From DAOTWP01 sp034435675 (GTDB lineage Bacteria; Chloroflexota; Anaerolineae; Aggregatilineales; Phototrophicaceae), in NCBI GenBank assembly GCA_034435675.1, contig DAOTWP010000211.1, positions 1 through 28,768 of the forward strand: a stretch of DNA of 28,768 bases, given 5' to 3'. Within the stretch, counting starts at the first letter, position 1. Each line of letters starts with the position of its first letter. Positions 8,322 through 15,229 of this stretch are shown here, one piece after another. Below the pieces are notes generated by a model. That model saw nothing but the letters and a program-made list of their open reading frames with translations. It was not told the origin of the DNA and did no database searches. Position numbers and translations under genes: made by a program.

Positions 8322-9125
8322 GTGGCGCAAGGATTTACAGATAAACGTTTTCTCATCACCGGCGCGGCAAGCGGCATTGGGCTGGCGTGCGCGCGGTTGC
8401 TAAAGTCTGGCGGGGCGCGGCTGATGCTGTGGGATCAGAACGCCGAAATGCTGGCAAAAGCCGCCGCGGAACTAAACGCGAGCAGCGCACGTGTGGATGT
8501 GACCAGCGCGGACGAGGTGCAGGCGGCGCTGGAACACACGCTGCGCCAGTTTGGGCAGCTTGACGGGGTGATTCATTCGGCGGGGGTGCTGCGCACCGGG
8601 GCGTTTGAAGCCATTGACCCGGCAGCGCACCGCCGCATCGTGGACATTAACCTGTTCGGCACCATCCATGTCGCCCATGCCCTGCTGCCCCACCTGCGGC
8701 AGACACGCGGATCGCTGGTGCTGCTGGGGTCAACCTCGGCATTTTATGGCACCCCGGAATTTGCCAGCTATGCTGCTACCAAAGCTGCCGTGCTTAATCT
8801 GGCGCAGGGGCTGCGCATTGAACTGGCGGACAGCGGTGTGCATGTCGGCATCGTCAACCCACTGCTGGTCAATTCGCCCATGCTCAACGCCCAGAACCGC
8901 CAGAATGCCCGGTTGGTGCACAGCAAATCGCCGCTGGTGACGCTGCGCGAACCGCCGGAAATCGCCGCCGCAATTCTGCGCGGCATCCAGAAACGCCAGT
9001 TTATGATCCATGCCGGATACCGGGAGCGCCTGATCTACTGGATCAGTCGTTATGCGGCGTGGGCGGGGCACAGCATTATGCAGCGTTCGTGGGTCAACGC
9101 GCCGCAGCCGCCCGCCGCCGGTTAA
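8322..9125 (+). CDS. Classical SDR NAD(P)-dependent oxidoreductase
   Basis: The product is 267 residues. LITGAASGIG (residues 11-20) is the TGxxxGIG cofactor loop. IHSAG stands in for the NNAG motif, INLFGTIHVAHAL carries the structural Asn, and the catalytic triad is S137 (GSTS) with Y150 and K154 (SYAATKAAV). Classical SDRs of this length interconvert alcohols and ketones using NAD(P)(H); the substrate is open. The C-terminus has a hydrophobic stretch (LIYWISRYAAWAGHSIM) that could attach it to the membrane, as in sphinganine-reductase-like or DltE-like SDRs. The GTG start is supported by GAGGGGAG nine bases upstream. Confidence 0.92.
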   Translation: MAQGFTDKRFLITGAASGIGLACARLLKSGGARLMLWDQNAEMLAKAAAELNASSARVDVTSADEVQAALEHTLRQFGQLDGVIHSAGVLRTGAFEAIDPAAHRRIVDINLFGTIHVAHALLPHLRQTRGSLVLLGSTSAFYGTPEFASYAATKAAVLNLAQGLRIELADSGVHVGIVNPLLVNSPMLNAQNRQNARLVHSKSPLVTLREPPEIAAAILRGIQKRQFMIHAGYRERLIYWISRYAAWAGHSIMQRSWVNAPQPPAAG

Positions 9126-9170
9126 CCGTGCCCGGCAGCCAGCGTCTATGCAGAGCAGCACAGCGCGCCC

Positions 9171-9195
9171 CAGGAAACCTTGTGACAGGTTCCTG
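9171..9195. terminator. Hairpin between convergent genes
   Basis: CAGGAAACCT (9171-9180) and AGGTTCCTG (9187-9195) pair over nine bases with one bulged A. It lies between the SDR (plus) and the four-TM protein (minus), where a bidirectional terminator is expected, but no U-run follows. Confidence 0.3.
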
Positions 9196-9242
9196 CAGGT
9201 GCGCCATATCGCTGTGGTTCTGGTAATTCCCGAATGAGGGCG

Positions 9243-9677
9243 TCAGGACCTCTGCGAAGGATAAAAATCGCGGTAGGTTGCCGCCAGTGGGATCAGAAAG
9301 AGGATCAGGAAGCCGCTGTTTAGCAGCGCGTTGGCGGCAAACCCGGACACCACCGACCACCCGCTGTCCACCACAAACCAGATGAGGACGGTTGATGCGC
9401 TTGCCAGCCACCCGGCGCGTTCGCCCCGCCGCAGTGGTCCGAACACAGTGAAGAGCAGCAGGACCATCCAGCCGACCATCACCGCGCCCAGCACGCCATA
9501 AACGAAGTGGATATATCCGAGCGCATCGGCATTAACCGGCTGCGCCAGCGACCCTGTCGCAATGAAGACGGCTTCAAACAGATTATGGATGACCTGCGGC
9601 AGCAGCACAAAACTGAGACTGAAAAGCAGTAAGAGAATTGTGACCGCAACCATCCAGCGCCACCAGAACACTTTCAT
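9243..9677 (-). CDS. Four-TM membrane protein, unknown function
   Basis: The product is 144 residues beginning MKVFWWRWMVAVTILLLLF. Four hydrophobic segments are visible: residues about 7-28, 52-76 (YIHFVYGVLGAVMVGWMVLLL), 87-108 and 115-133. The ATG at 9677 has AAGGAG eight bases upstream and is preferred over the longer in-frame start at 9722. There is no catalytic motif. The arrangement resembles small DUF-type integral membrane proteins, and no function is proposed. It is transcribed toward the SDR gene and separated from the signalling operon by its own upstream region. Confidence 0.7.
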   Translation of the reverse strand: MKVFWWRWMVAVTILLLLFSLSFVLLPQVIHNLFEAVFIATGSLAQPVNADALGYIHFVYGVLGAVMVGWMVLLLFTVFGPLRRGERAGWLASASTVLIWFVVDSGWSVVSGFAANALLNSGFLILFLIPLAATYRDFYPSQRS

Positions 9678-9805
9678 CACACCAGCTCCTTTATCCTGTC
9701 GGGTGGGCAGCCCGTGCCCCACCCTGCGGTTCAGATGCTGTCAGAATAATGCCGGTGGTGCTGCCAGCAACACGCCAGCGACTGCCATTTGCTGCCAGTT
9801 GGCGT

Positions 9806-9842
9806 AAAAAACGGCGCAGAACACGGCAGTTGGGTGCGCCGT
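9806..9842 (-). terminator. Intrinsic terminator of the two-component operon
   Basis: Read on the minus strand, ACGGCGCA (9842-9835) and TGCGCCGT (9818-9811) form a perfect 8-bp stem with a 16-base loop, running into a six-T tract (9811-9806). It lies about 105 bases after the stop of the last receiver gene, on the correct strand. Confidence 0.8.
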
Positions 9843-9946
9843 GTGTAGCTGGTTAACACGGTGAGGGGGACTCAACAGCGCAGGGGAAGCCAAAGCCGAA
9901 CCTGCACGGATTATGTGTTGGTGCGCGGCAGTACTGTGCGCCAGAA

Positions 9947-10315
9947 CTACCCGTTGACCATCTGGCGCACGCGCTCAGCAAAGACGGCTTTATCCAGCGG
10001 TTTGGGGAAGAATGCCTCAAACCCGGCTTGCAGTGCCTGTGCTGCCAGTTCACGCGAATGATAGGCGGTCACGGCGACACATTTCAGGTGTGCCGTGCGC
10101 GGATTGCTGTGCAGGTATTCGATCAGCGTCCAGCCATCCATCGCCGGCAGCGCCAGATCAACCACCAGCCCGTCGTAAACGCTCTGTTCCAGCGATTCCA
10201 GCGCTTCTTCGGCGGACGCCACATGCGCGCTGTCAATGTTGTAATGCCGCAGGATGCGCGCAATCATGTCCTGGCTGTCCGGGTTATCTTCGACAATCAA
10301 AACGGTGGGACTCAT
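9947..10315 (-). CDS. Single-domain response regulator (CheY-like receiver)
   Basis: The product is 122 residues and consists of a receiver domain only. The acidic pocket is VEDN (E9, D10), the phospho-acceptor is D53 in VVDLALPAMDG, the switch Thr is T83 (AVTAYH), and the conserved Lys is K105 (FFPKPLDK). There is no output domain, so it must act by protein contact or as part of a phosphorelay. It starts five bases after the stop of the other receiver and is last in the histidine-kinase operon. Confidence 0.93.
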   Translation of the reverse strand: MSPTVLIVEDNPDSQDMIARILRHYNIDSAHVASAEEALESLEQSVYDGLVVDLALPAMDGWTLIEYLHSNPRTAHLKCVAVTAYHSRELAAQALQAGFEAFFPKPLDKAVFAERVRQMVNG

Positions 10316-10320
10316 CGGGG

Positions 10321-10755
10321 TTAGCCTTCCTGTTGCAATTCAGCAGCAAACTGGGGGATTTCGACCAGCAGCGCCAGCAGTTCGCGGATGAATGTTCCGG
10401 CGGTCAGCGGCTTGGTCAGGTAATTGTGGAACCCGGCGGCGATTGCCTTTTCACGGTCGCCTTTGAGGGCGTGCGCCGTCAGGGCAATCACCGGAATATC
10501 AATCCAGCGGCGGTCATGCTTCAGGTGTTGGATCAGGCTCCAGCCGTCCATCACCGGCATAGACAGATCGGAGATCATGAAGTGCGGCTGCAAACTGTCG
10601 AGGGCTTGCAGCGCTGCTTCACCGTTGGTTGCGCTGTGGACTTCGGCACCGTAATGCCTCAGGACGCGCGTGGCAATATCGAGGCTGTCGGGTTCATCTT
10701 CAACGATGAGCACCTGCCAGCCGTTCAGAATGTCGCGTCGAACTGCGCCTGTCAT
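10321..10755 (-). CDS. Single-domain response regulator (CheY-like receiver)
   Basis: The product is 144 residues, one receiver domain with short extensions. VLIVEDEPDS holds the acidic pair, D63 in FMISDLSMPVMDG is the phospho-acceptor, T93 (IALTAHA) the switch residue and K115 (YLTKPLTAG) the conserved lysine. The C-terminal tail (LLALLVEIPQFAAELQQEG) is helical. ATG 10755 is chosen over an upstream in-frame TTG because GGAGA lies at good distance before it. It sits between the histidine kinase (23-base gap) and the second receiver (5-base gap). Both receivers are probably phosphorylated by, or compete for, the same kinase. Confidence 0.93.
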   Translation of the reverse strand: MTGAVRRDILNGWQVLIVEDEPDSLDIATRVLRHYGAEVHSATNGEAALQALDSLQPHFMISDLSMPVMDGWSLIQHLKHDRRWIDIPVIALTAHALKGDREKAIAAGFHNYLTKPLTAGTFIRELLALLVEIPQFAAELQQEG

Positions 10756-10778
10756 GGGAGATTCTCCGTTCAAGGTTT

Positions 10779-12494
10779 TTATGATACTGCTTGCAGCGTG
10801 GTGGGCGCGGCTTGCAGCGGCAAACGCACAGTGAATACACTGCCTTTGCCTAATTCACTTTGCACGCTGATCGTCCCGTTCATCAACTGGCTCAGTGTGC
10901 GGGCAATCGCCAAGCCCAGCCCGGTGCCGCCGTGCTGCCGTGCTGTAGAGGCGTCTGCCTGGCGGAATTTATCGAAAATATAGTCGAGCGCGTGCGGCGG
11001 AATGCCGATGCCGGTATCACTCACGGCGATCTGCAAATTCTGCTCTGCGCAGCCCACTACCAGCCTGACTGTGCCTTTGCTGGTGAACTTGATGGCGTTG
11101 GACAGCAGGTTAAGCACCACCTGCGAGATGCGCTCGGTGTCACCGTAGAGCGTTTGCGGCACCAGCGGATCAACTTGCAGTTCAAACGCCAGCAGTTTCT
11201 CTTCTGCCAGCACACTGACCTGATTGTACCAGCGCTGTGCCAGGGCACGCGGGTCGAAGGCTTCTTCGCTGATCTCAATGCGCCCGGCTTCGATTTTGGA
11301 CAGGTCGAGCAGTTGGTTAATCAGCCCCAGCAGATGGTCGCTGTTGGCATACACCCGGCGCAGCATATAACGGGCTTCTTCGTCAATCTCGCCGCCCATG
11401 CCATCCAGGATGATGCTGGTATAGCCGGTGACGGCATTCAGCGGGGTGCGCAGTTCGTGGCTCATGTTTGCCAGAAACTCGCTCTTGGTGCGGTTGGCAG
11501 TTTCCGCCAGTTCTTTGGCAATCACCAGGTCGCGGGTGCGTTCCTCAACAGTGGCTTCCAGTGTGCGGTTCATCGCCGCAAGCTGGCGTTCGGCAAGGCG
11601 CTGCTGGTGCAGCACTGCCGCCAGGGTCAGCGTGCTGATGGTCACCGTGCCCAGATAGGCTTGCAGCAGCAGCAGCGGCGCGTTGGCGTTAAGCTGCCCG
11701 TAAAAGGCAAATGTGCCCTTCCCCGATGCCGTGCCCAGAATGGCAATGACCGAAACCAGCACAATACTCAGGCTGGCACCCTGCAAGCCGCTGCGAAAGA
11801 CAATCATCACCAGCACCGGCAGCATCAGGTATTCGACGGGCCAGCCCATGCCGAAGGCGATATAGCCGGTCAGCAGCAGCGCCCCGATCAGCAGCAGCGA
11901 TTCGATCAGTCTGGTGCGGTCTAGCTTGCGGGTCAACCGCCGCCAGAGGATCGGCATCGGCGCGGCGATCAGCACGCCGGTAGCATCGCCCAGCCACCAG
12001 GTCAGCCACAGCGACGGATGCAGTTCCACCGGCGCATAACCGCCTAGCACAATCGCGCTGGAGCCGATTGACGAGTTAATCAGGCTGGCGGCAAGTGCGC
12101 TGAACAGCACAAAGGCGACCACACTACCGCTGGTTTCCAGAAAATTGCGCTCACGGCTGTAACGCTTGAGTCCGTACACTCCCGCGCCCGCCTGAAGCGC
12201 CGCGCCAACGCCAATGCTCAGGGCAGTCAACAGCCCGACCAGCTCTTTGCCGGGCACAAGCAGGTTGGTGTTGCCCAAAAATGATCCCAGCGCCACACCG
12301 GGCAGCGCGCGGTAGCCGCCCAGCGCAACAGCGGCAATGGCAATGCCCGAAGGCGCAAAAATAGCAGTAACATTGCCGGGGGGCAGGGTGGCGAATGTCT
12401 GTCCGATAACGCTGGTGATGGCATAGGCAAGCGCCACAACCAGCACCAGTCCAAGCGTGCTGCGTAACTCGCGGGGGTCTTTGATGTTCAGCAT
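10779..12494 (-). CDS. Membrane sensor histidine kinase with MASE1 domain
   Basis: The product is 571 residues. The N-terminal 300 residues form about eight membrane helices with PPGNVTAIFAPSGIAIAAVALGG, WLGDATGVLIAAPMPILW and related blocks, matching the MASE1 sensory domain. A short coiled linker (LEATVEERTRDLVIAKELAET) precedes the HisKA domain, where H346 lies in LANMSHELRTPLN. The ATPase domain has the N box (NLLSNAIKF), G1 (VSDTGIGIPPHA), F box (DKFRQAD) and G2 (HGGTGLGLAIAR). It should autophosphorylate H346 and pass phosphate to the two receivers downstream. The signal is unknown. ATG 12494 is preferred: AAGG precedes it, and longer frames would run through the promoter at 12532-12559. 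Confidence 0.92.
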   Translation of the reverse strand: MLNIKDPRELRSTLGLVLVVALAYAITSVIGQTFATLPPGNVTAIFAPSGIAIAAVALGGYRALPGVALGSFLGNTNLLVPGKELVGLLTALSIGVGAALQAGAGVYGLKRYSRERNFLETSGSVVAFVLFSALAASLINSSIGSSAIVLGGYAPVELHPSLWLTWWLGDATGVLIAAPMPILWRRLTRKLDRTRLIESLLLIGALLLTGYIAFGMGWPVEYLMLPVLVMIVFRSGLQGASLSIVLVSVIAILGTASGKGTFAFYGQLNANAPLLLLQAYLGTVTISTLTLAAVLHQQRLAERQLAAMNRTLEATVEERTRDLVIAKELAETANRTKSEFLANMSHELRTPLNAVTGYTSIILDGMGGEIDEEARYMLRRVYANSDHLLGLINQLLDLSKIEAGRIEISEEAFDPRALAQRWYNQVSVLAEEKLLAFELQVDPLVPQTLYGDTERISQVVLNLLSNAIKFTSKGTVRLVVGCAEQNLQIAVSDTGIGIPPHALDYIFDKFRQADASTARQHGGTGLGLAIARTLSQLMNGTISVQSELGKGSVFTVRLPLQAAPTTLQAVS

Positions 12495-12515
12495 GATTAC
12501 CTTGATGAGATGGCG

Positions 12516-12533
12516 ATTTGTAACATTACAAAT
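12516..12533. promoter_or_regulatory. 18-bp perfect palindrome, putative operator
   Basis: ATTTGTAACATTACAAAT has 8-bp arms that are exact reverse complements around a central CA. It overlaps the -10 box and the expected transcription start of the histidine-kinase operon, and a further TTGTAAC half-site follows at 12533-12539. This geometry is typical of a repressor binding site; the regulator is not in the immediate neighbourhood. Confidence 0.6.
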
Positions 12534-12559
12534 TGTAACGAGAATTCCTGATCTGTCAA
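12532..12559 (-). promoter_or_regulatory. Sigma70-type promoter of the histidine-kinase operon
   Basis: On the minus strand TTGACA (12559-12554) is followed after 16 bases by TACAAT (12537-12532). This is a consensus -35 with a near-consensus -10. Transcription should start near 12525, leaving a leader of about 30 bases before ATG 12494. Confidence 0.75.
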
Positions 12560-12814
12560 CAGAGTGCCGAATGAGAGCCTTGTTATCTTTATTGTGCGCA
12601 ACCGCTGCCAGCGCCAACGAACTCCGCCTGTACGTTGTCGTGCCGCAGCAGCAGGGCAGCATAGCGTGCAGGGGTCAGGGTAACGTGCTGATCTGTTTAT
12701 TGCATAGATTGTCTTAACTTTTTCACTGGTTGAACAACTCTCGCTGGCAGCAAGTGGGAGTTGAAATTTGCCAACTATTGGTCTGATCCAGTAAGATTCG
12801 AGCTGCTCTAGTTA

Positions 12815-13136
12815 CTGTCAGGCGGGTAGGGCGTTCCCGGCTCTGGCAGTCCGGCAGAACGCATAATCCGAGTGCGTATCAAAAGTCAGCGCCCCCCGGC
12901 TAGAGCCGGGAGCGTGTAAAAGCGCGTGCTGACCAGTCTCAGCCCTGCGGGGCGCCGAACTAGCGCGGTACGTTACGGGTGAATACATAGGCACTTCGGG
13001 GCGCGTCGAGCCAGCCCCGAACACTGCGGTGAACGATTAAACCGGCTGAGGGTCCAAATATCTCAGCATGATCCAGCAAGCCGACGGTTACAGTTACGAG
13101 AGAGGAGACCAGCGGCATTCCCCACCCCGCTAATGC
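12815..13136 (+). ncRNA. Candidate stand-alone OMEGA/HEARO-like structured RNA element (ORF-less)
   Basis: No coding frame fits this stretch, but nested exact stems do. GCGTTC (12831-12836) pairs with GAACGC (12857-12862), around CCGG/CCGG. GTCAGC (12885-12890) pairs with GCTGAC (12928-12933), enclosing CCCGGCT/AGCCGGG (12895-12910). CTCAGCC (12938-12944) pairs with GGCTGAG (13044-13050), enclosing TTCGGGGC/GCCCCGAA (12995-13021). It is followed by GAGAGAGGAGACC and AGCGGCATTCCCC, resembling sequence at the end of IscB guide-RNA scaffolds and at the right end of IS200/IS605 elements. In IscB systems a roughly 200-400-base omega RNA precedes the nuclease gene, and copies without the gene occur. 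No IscB or TnpB frame is in this window. Strand is inferred from those 3' motifs, and the ends are approximate. Stems are seen directly; the family name is inference. Confidence 0.45.
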
Positions 13137-13168
13137 AATTCAAGAATTTAATCGAATAACGTTTTTCG

Positions 13169-13195
13169 CAGGGTTGGAGCATGCTTCAACCCTAC
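13169..13195. repeat. Dispersed hairpin repeat, copy B
   Basis: CAGGGTTG and CAACCCT flank GAGCATGCTT, so the whole unit folds almost end to end. It aligns with the copy at 15997: both begin TCGCAGGG, share AGCATG at the apex, and differ mainly by paired changes in the two arms. It lies 33 bases after the candidate structured RNA. Confidence 0.6.
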
Positions 13196-13253
13196 CGGTA
13201 ACCTGATTATTTTCTTAAAGCGCATAAGCGCGGTGCCCCCTGCCGTAAATTAT

Positions 13254-13769
13254 ATGGGCAACTTTCAAATCAGACCGCTTGACCGTTCGGACCGCAATTG
13301 GGTAGCCCAGCGGCTCGATTCTGATTGGGGGTCAACCCGTGTGGTCAGCCGGGGAAAGGTGCATTTTGCCCATATGCTGCCGGGCTTTGTCATTCTGCCG
13401 GTGAACAACGAAGAAACGCAGGACAACAATCTCAGCGCCAGAGTTGCCGGGTTCATTACCTATAACATTGAAGGGCAGGACTGCGAGATTGTGACAATCA
13501 ACAGTTTCCGCGAGAATATTGGCGTGGGCACGGCGCTGATTGATGCAGTCAAACAGGCGGCACAGGCAGAAGGCTGTAAACGCCTGTGGCTGGTGACCAC
13601 CAATGACAACATGCGCGCACTGCGCTTTTACCAGAAGCGCGGCTTTGAACTGGTGGCGGTGCATCGCAATGCGCTGGCACAGTCGCGCAAGCTCAAGCCG
13701 GAAATTCCGCTTACCGGCACTGACGACATTCCCCTGCGTGACGAGATCGAACTCGAACTGCGCCTTTGA
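13254..13769 (+). CDS. GNAT family N-acetyltransferase
   Basis: The product is 171 residues. It starts MGNFQIRPLDRSDRNWV, a standard GNAT first strand and helix. Motif A is ITINSFRENIGVGTALIDAV-like (residues about 79-97), with E-N-I-G-V-G in place of R-x-x-G-x-G. It is followed by LWLVTTNDNMRALRFYQKRGF (motif B, residues about 111-131). The TTNDN-ALRFYQKRGF block is highly characteristic of a common acetyltransferase subgroup. ATG 13254 is chosen because the family sequence starts there; an in-frame GTG at 13233 is possible. No Shine-Dalgarno is seen for either. The substrate is unknown. Confidence 0.88.
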   Translation: MGNFQIRPLDRSDRNWVAQRLDSDWGSTRVVSRGKVHFAHMLPGFVILPVNNEETQDNNLSARVAGFITYNIEGQDCEIVTINSFRENIGVGTALIDAVKQAAQAEGCKRLWLVTTNDNMRALRFYQKRGFELVAVHRNALAQSRKLKPEIPLTGTDDIPLRDEIELELRL

Positions 13770-14045
13770 ATGCCCGTGGGCAGCCCCCGACCCTAGCGGA
13801 TTGCAGGGCTGTCAGGGCAGACCCGGCGGGTGTCCAAGCCTGGAAATCTGCCGCAAGGACGACTGCTGCGATCACTCTTCGGCTGACCCGCTTAGCTCTG
13901 TTCCCTGTCCTCGGCGCGTGGCATAATGGGGCGGCGGAATATGCCCACCCTGCGGCGCAGGTCGCATCCGGGTATAGCTGCGCGCACCGGGCGGGTACAC
14001 GCAGGGTGTACCCTTGCAGACCAAAACAGATGACTGGTTAACCCC

Positions 14046-14552
14046 ATGCAAAAAACAGTGCTGTTCGTTACGCTGGGCGTGCTTGCCGTCGTGATTGTGG
14101 CGCTGATCCTGCTCACGGCACAGTTGACGCCCGAAAACACCAACCCGGCTTATGCCGTCGCCGTTACTTTTGTTGAAGCTGCCGCCCGCGGTGATGACGC
14201 CAGCGCTGCCCCGCTGCTCAGCGCCGAGTTAAGCGCCTACGTGGCGGCAAACTGCCGGGATGGCAGCGTGTCTGCCTGCATCCAGGGCTACACCCCGGCG
14301 GAATGGGGCGGACTGGTGCATGCCGAGTTTCGCCGTGCGGACACCACCGGACGCGATATTCAACTGGTAGCAACCTATCAGGAAGGGGTAGGCTTCAGCG
14401 GGGTATGCATTTATGTGCGCGTGGAAGCGCTGGATGAGGCAAGCAGCGATTACCGTGTGACCCGCTGGGGCGGTTTCATTCATTGTGGCGACCCGCTGGC
14501 GCGCTTTGACCCGCTGGTCAACGACCCGGCAGTGCCCAACCGCGCACCATGA
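14046..14552 (+). CDS. Membrane-anchored extracytoplasmic protein, unknown
   Basis: The product is 168 residues. The N-terminus MQKTVLFVTLGVLAVVIVALILL is a single membrane anchor or uncleaved signal. The rest is soluble, beginning NPAYAVAVTFVEAAARGDDASAAPLLS, a helix pattern like the NTF2/DUF4878-type fold, with three Cys in the body (about residues 77, 85 and 120) that could form disulfides outside the cell. No enzymatic motif is visible. No Shine-Dalgarno precedes the ATG. A CATAAT at 13922 is a possible -10 box but is over 100 bases upstream. It is not recognised as a named family. Confidence 0.65.
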   Translation: MQKTVLFVTLGVLAVVIVALILLTAQLTPENTNPAYAVAVTFVEAAARGDDASAAPLLSAELSAYVAANCRDGSVSACIQGYTPAEWGGLVHAEFRRADTTGRDIQLVATYQEGVGFSGVCIYVRVEALDEASSDYRVTRWGGFIHCGDPLARFDPLVNDPAVPNRAP

Positions 14553-14575
14553 GGCTGGCAGCGGCATTGAGGGGG

Positions 14576-14606
14576 TTAGGGCGGGCGGACACAGTGACCC
14601 GCCTCT
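14576..14606. repeat. Dispersed hairpin repeat, copy C
   Basis: GGCGGG (14580-14585) and CCCGCC (14598-14603) form a stem with the loop CGGACACAGTGA, flanked by TTAGG and TCTA. It is similar in size and layout to copies A and B but diverged in the loop. Confidence 0.4.
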
Positions 14607-14712
14607 ACAATGCGCCGAATGCTTTGGGTCGGATTACCAGGATTCGCGGGCACCTGCTTGCCCGATGAGGTGTAATCGGAAATGGGGGCAGAGATGCGCA
14701 CTGCATTCAAAG

Positions 14713-14778
14713 CCGCAGAGATACGGAGTCCACAGAGGGATAGAAGCCGGGTTCTCCGTGCCCTTTGTGCCGCTGTGG
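14713..14778. repeat. Imperfect inverted repeat built from CRCAGAG-like units
   Basis: The left arm (14713-14739) contains CCGCAGAG, ACGGAG and CACAGAGGG. The right arm (14754-14778) contains CTCCGT, CCCTTTGTG and CTGTGG. Compared with the reverse complement of the right arm, 16 of the first 25 positions match. Repeats of this CGCAGAG/CTCTGTGG style are common between genes in filamentous and environmental bacteria. The right arm ends where the lipoprotein gene probably starts. Confidence 0.45.
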
Positions 14779-15227
14779 TGAAACAATCGTTGCGCCTTTG
14801 CGGTTCGCTTTGTTGCCCCCTGCTACTCATCATGGGTGCTGCCGCCTGTGCGCCGCTGGTGCCTTCGCACCTGCCACCGCAGCTCACGCAGACCCCCGGC
14901 GTGCCTGTCTCCGCCGCTAACGACCTGTTCATGTCAACGCTGTTCAGCGCTCGCGTGCCAGACGGCTGGCGCATTATCACCAGCGCTGCCGATGCGCCGC
15001 TGACCGTGATTTTCGTCGCGCCGGATAACCGCGCGCTGCTGGTGCTTGCGCAGCAGCCGGTGGATGCCCCGCCGCAGCCGCGCAGCGAGCTGCCCCTGCG
15101 CGAAACATCCCGCGACATTGCCTTAGCTGCCGGAACTGTTTACGCTTACGGGGTCGCCCCGGCGGCGGAATGGGCGGCGTTTGAGGCGGAGTTTACCCGC
15201 GTGGTGGAGTCGCTGACCCCACCCTGA
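14775..15227 (+). CDS. Small lipoprotein, unknown function
   Basis: The product is about 150 residues. From GTG 14775 (or 14778) it reads VKQSLRLCGSLCCPLLLIMG then AAACAPL: a basic start, a hydrophobic core and a lipobox-like A-A-A-C with the lipidated Cys at about residue 25. The frame is open further upstream (ATG 14682), but that part is the dispersed repeat and would bury the signal peptide. The mature domain contains VPDGWRIITSAADAPLTVIFVAPDNRALLVLAQQP and resembles small extracytoplasmic domains that bind or chaperone (PsbP/LpoB-like folds); this is a weak guess. It ends two bases before the convergent phosphatase gene. Confidence 0.6.
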   Translation: MVKQSLRLCGSLCCPLLLIMGAAACAPLVPSHLPPQLTQTPGVPVSAANDLFMSTLFSARVPDGWRIITSAADAPLTVIFVAPDNRALLVLAQQPVDAPPQPRSELPLRETSRDIALAAGTVYAYGVAPAAEWAAFEAEFTRVVESLTPP

Positions 15228-15229
15228 CT

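Noticed and set aside
12457..12717. An 86-codon plus-strand frame over the kinase promoter.
   Set aside because: It runs through the promoter and palindrome, has no ribosome site and no recognisable motif.
12871..13060. A group II intron, because GTGCGTATC resembles a 5' intron end.
   Set aside because: No domain V hairpin with AGC/GUUC-type bulge was found downstream, and no reverse-transcriptase frame is present.
12780..13200. RNase P RNA, tmRNA, SRP RNA or a cobalamin riboswitch in the gene-free stretch.
   Set aside because: None of their conserved cores could be found, and the next gene (a GNAT) gives no riboswitch context.
13766..14041. A 91-codon frame between the GNAT and the membrane-anchored protein.
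   Set aside because: It overlaps the GNAT stop, has no Shine-Dalgarno and encodes a composition typical of non-coding GC-rich DNA.
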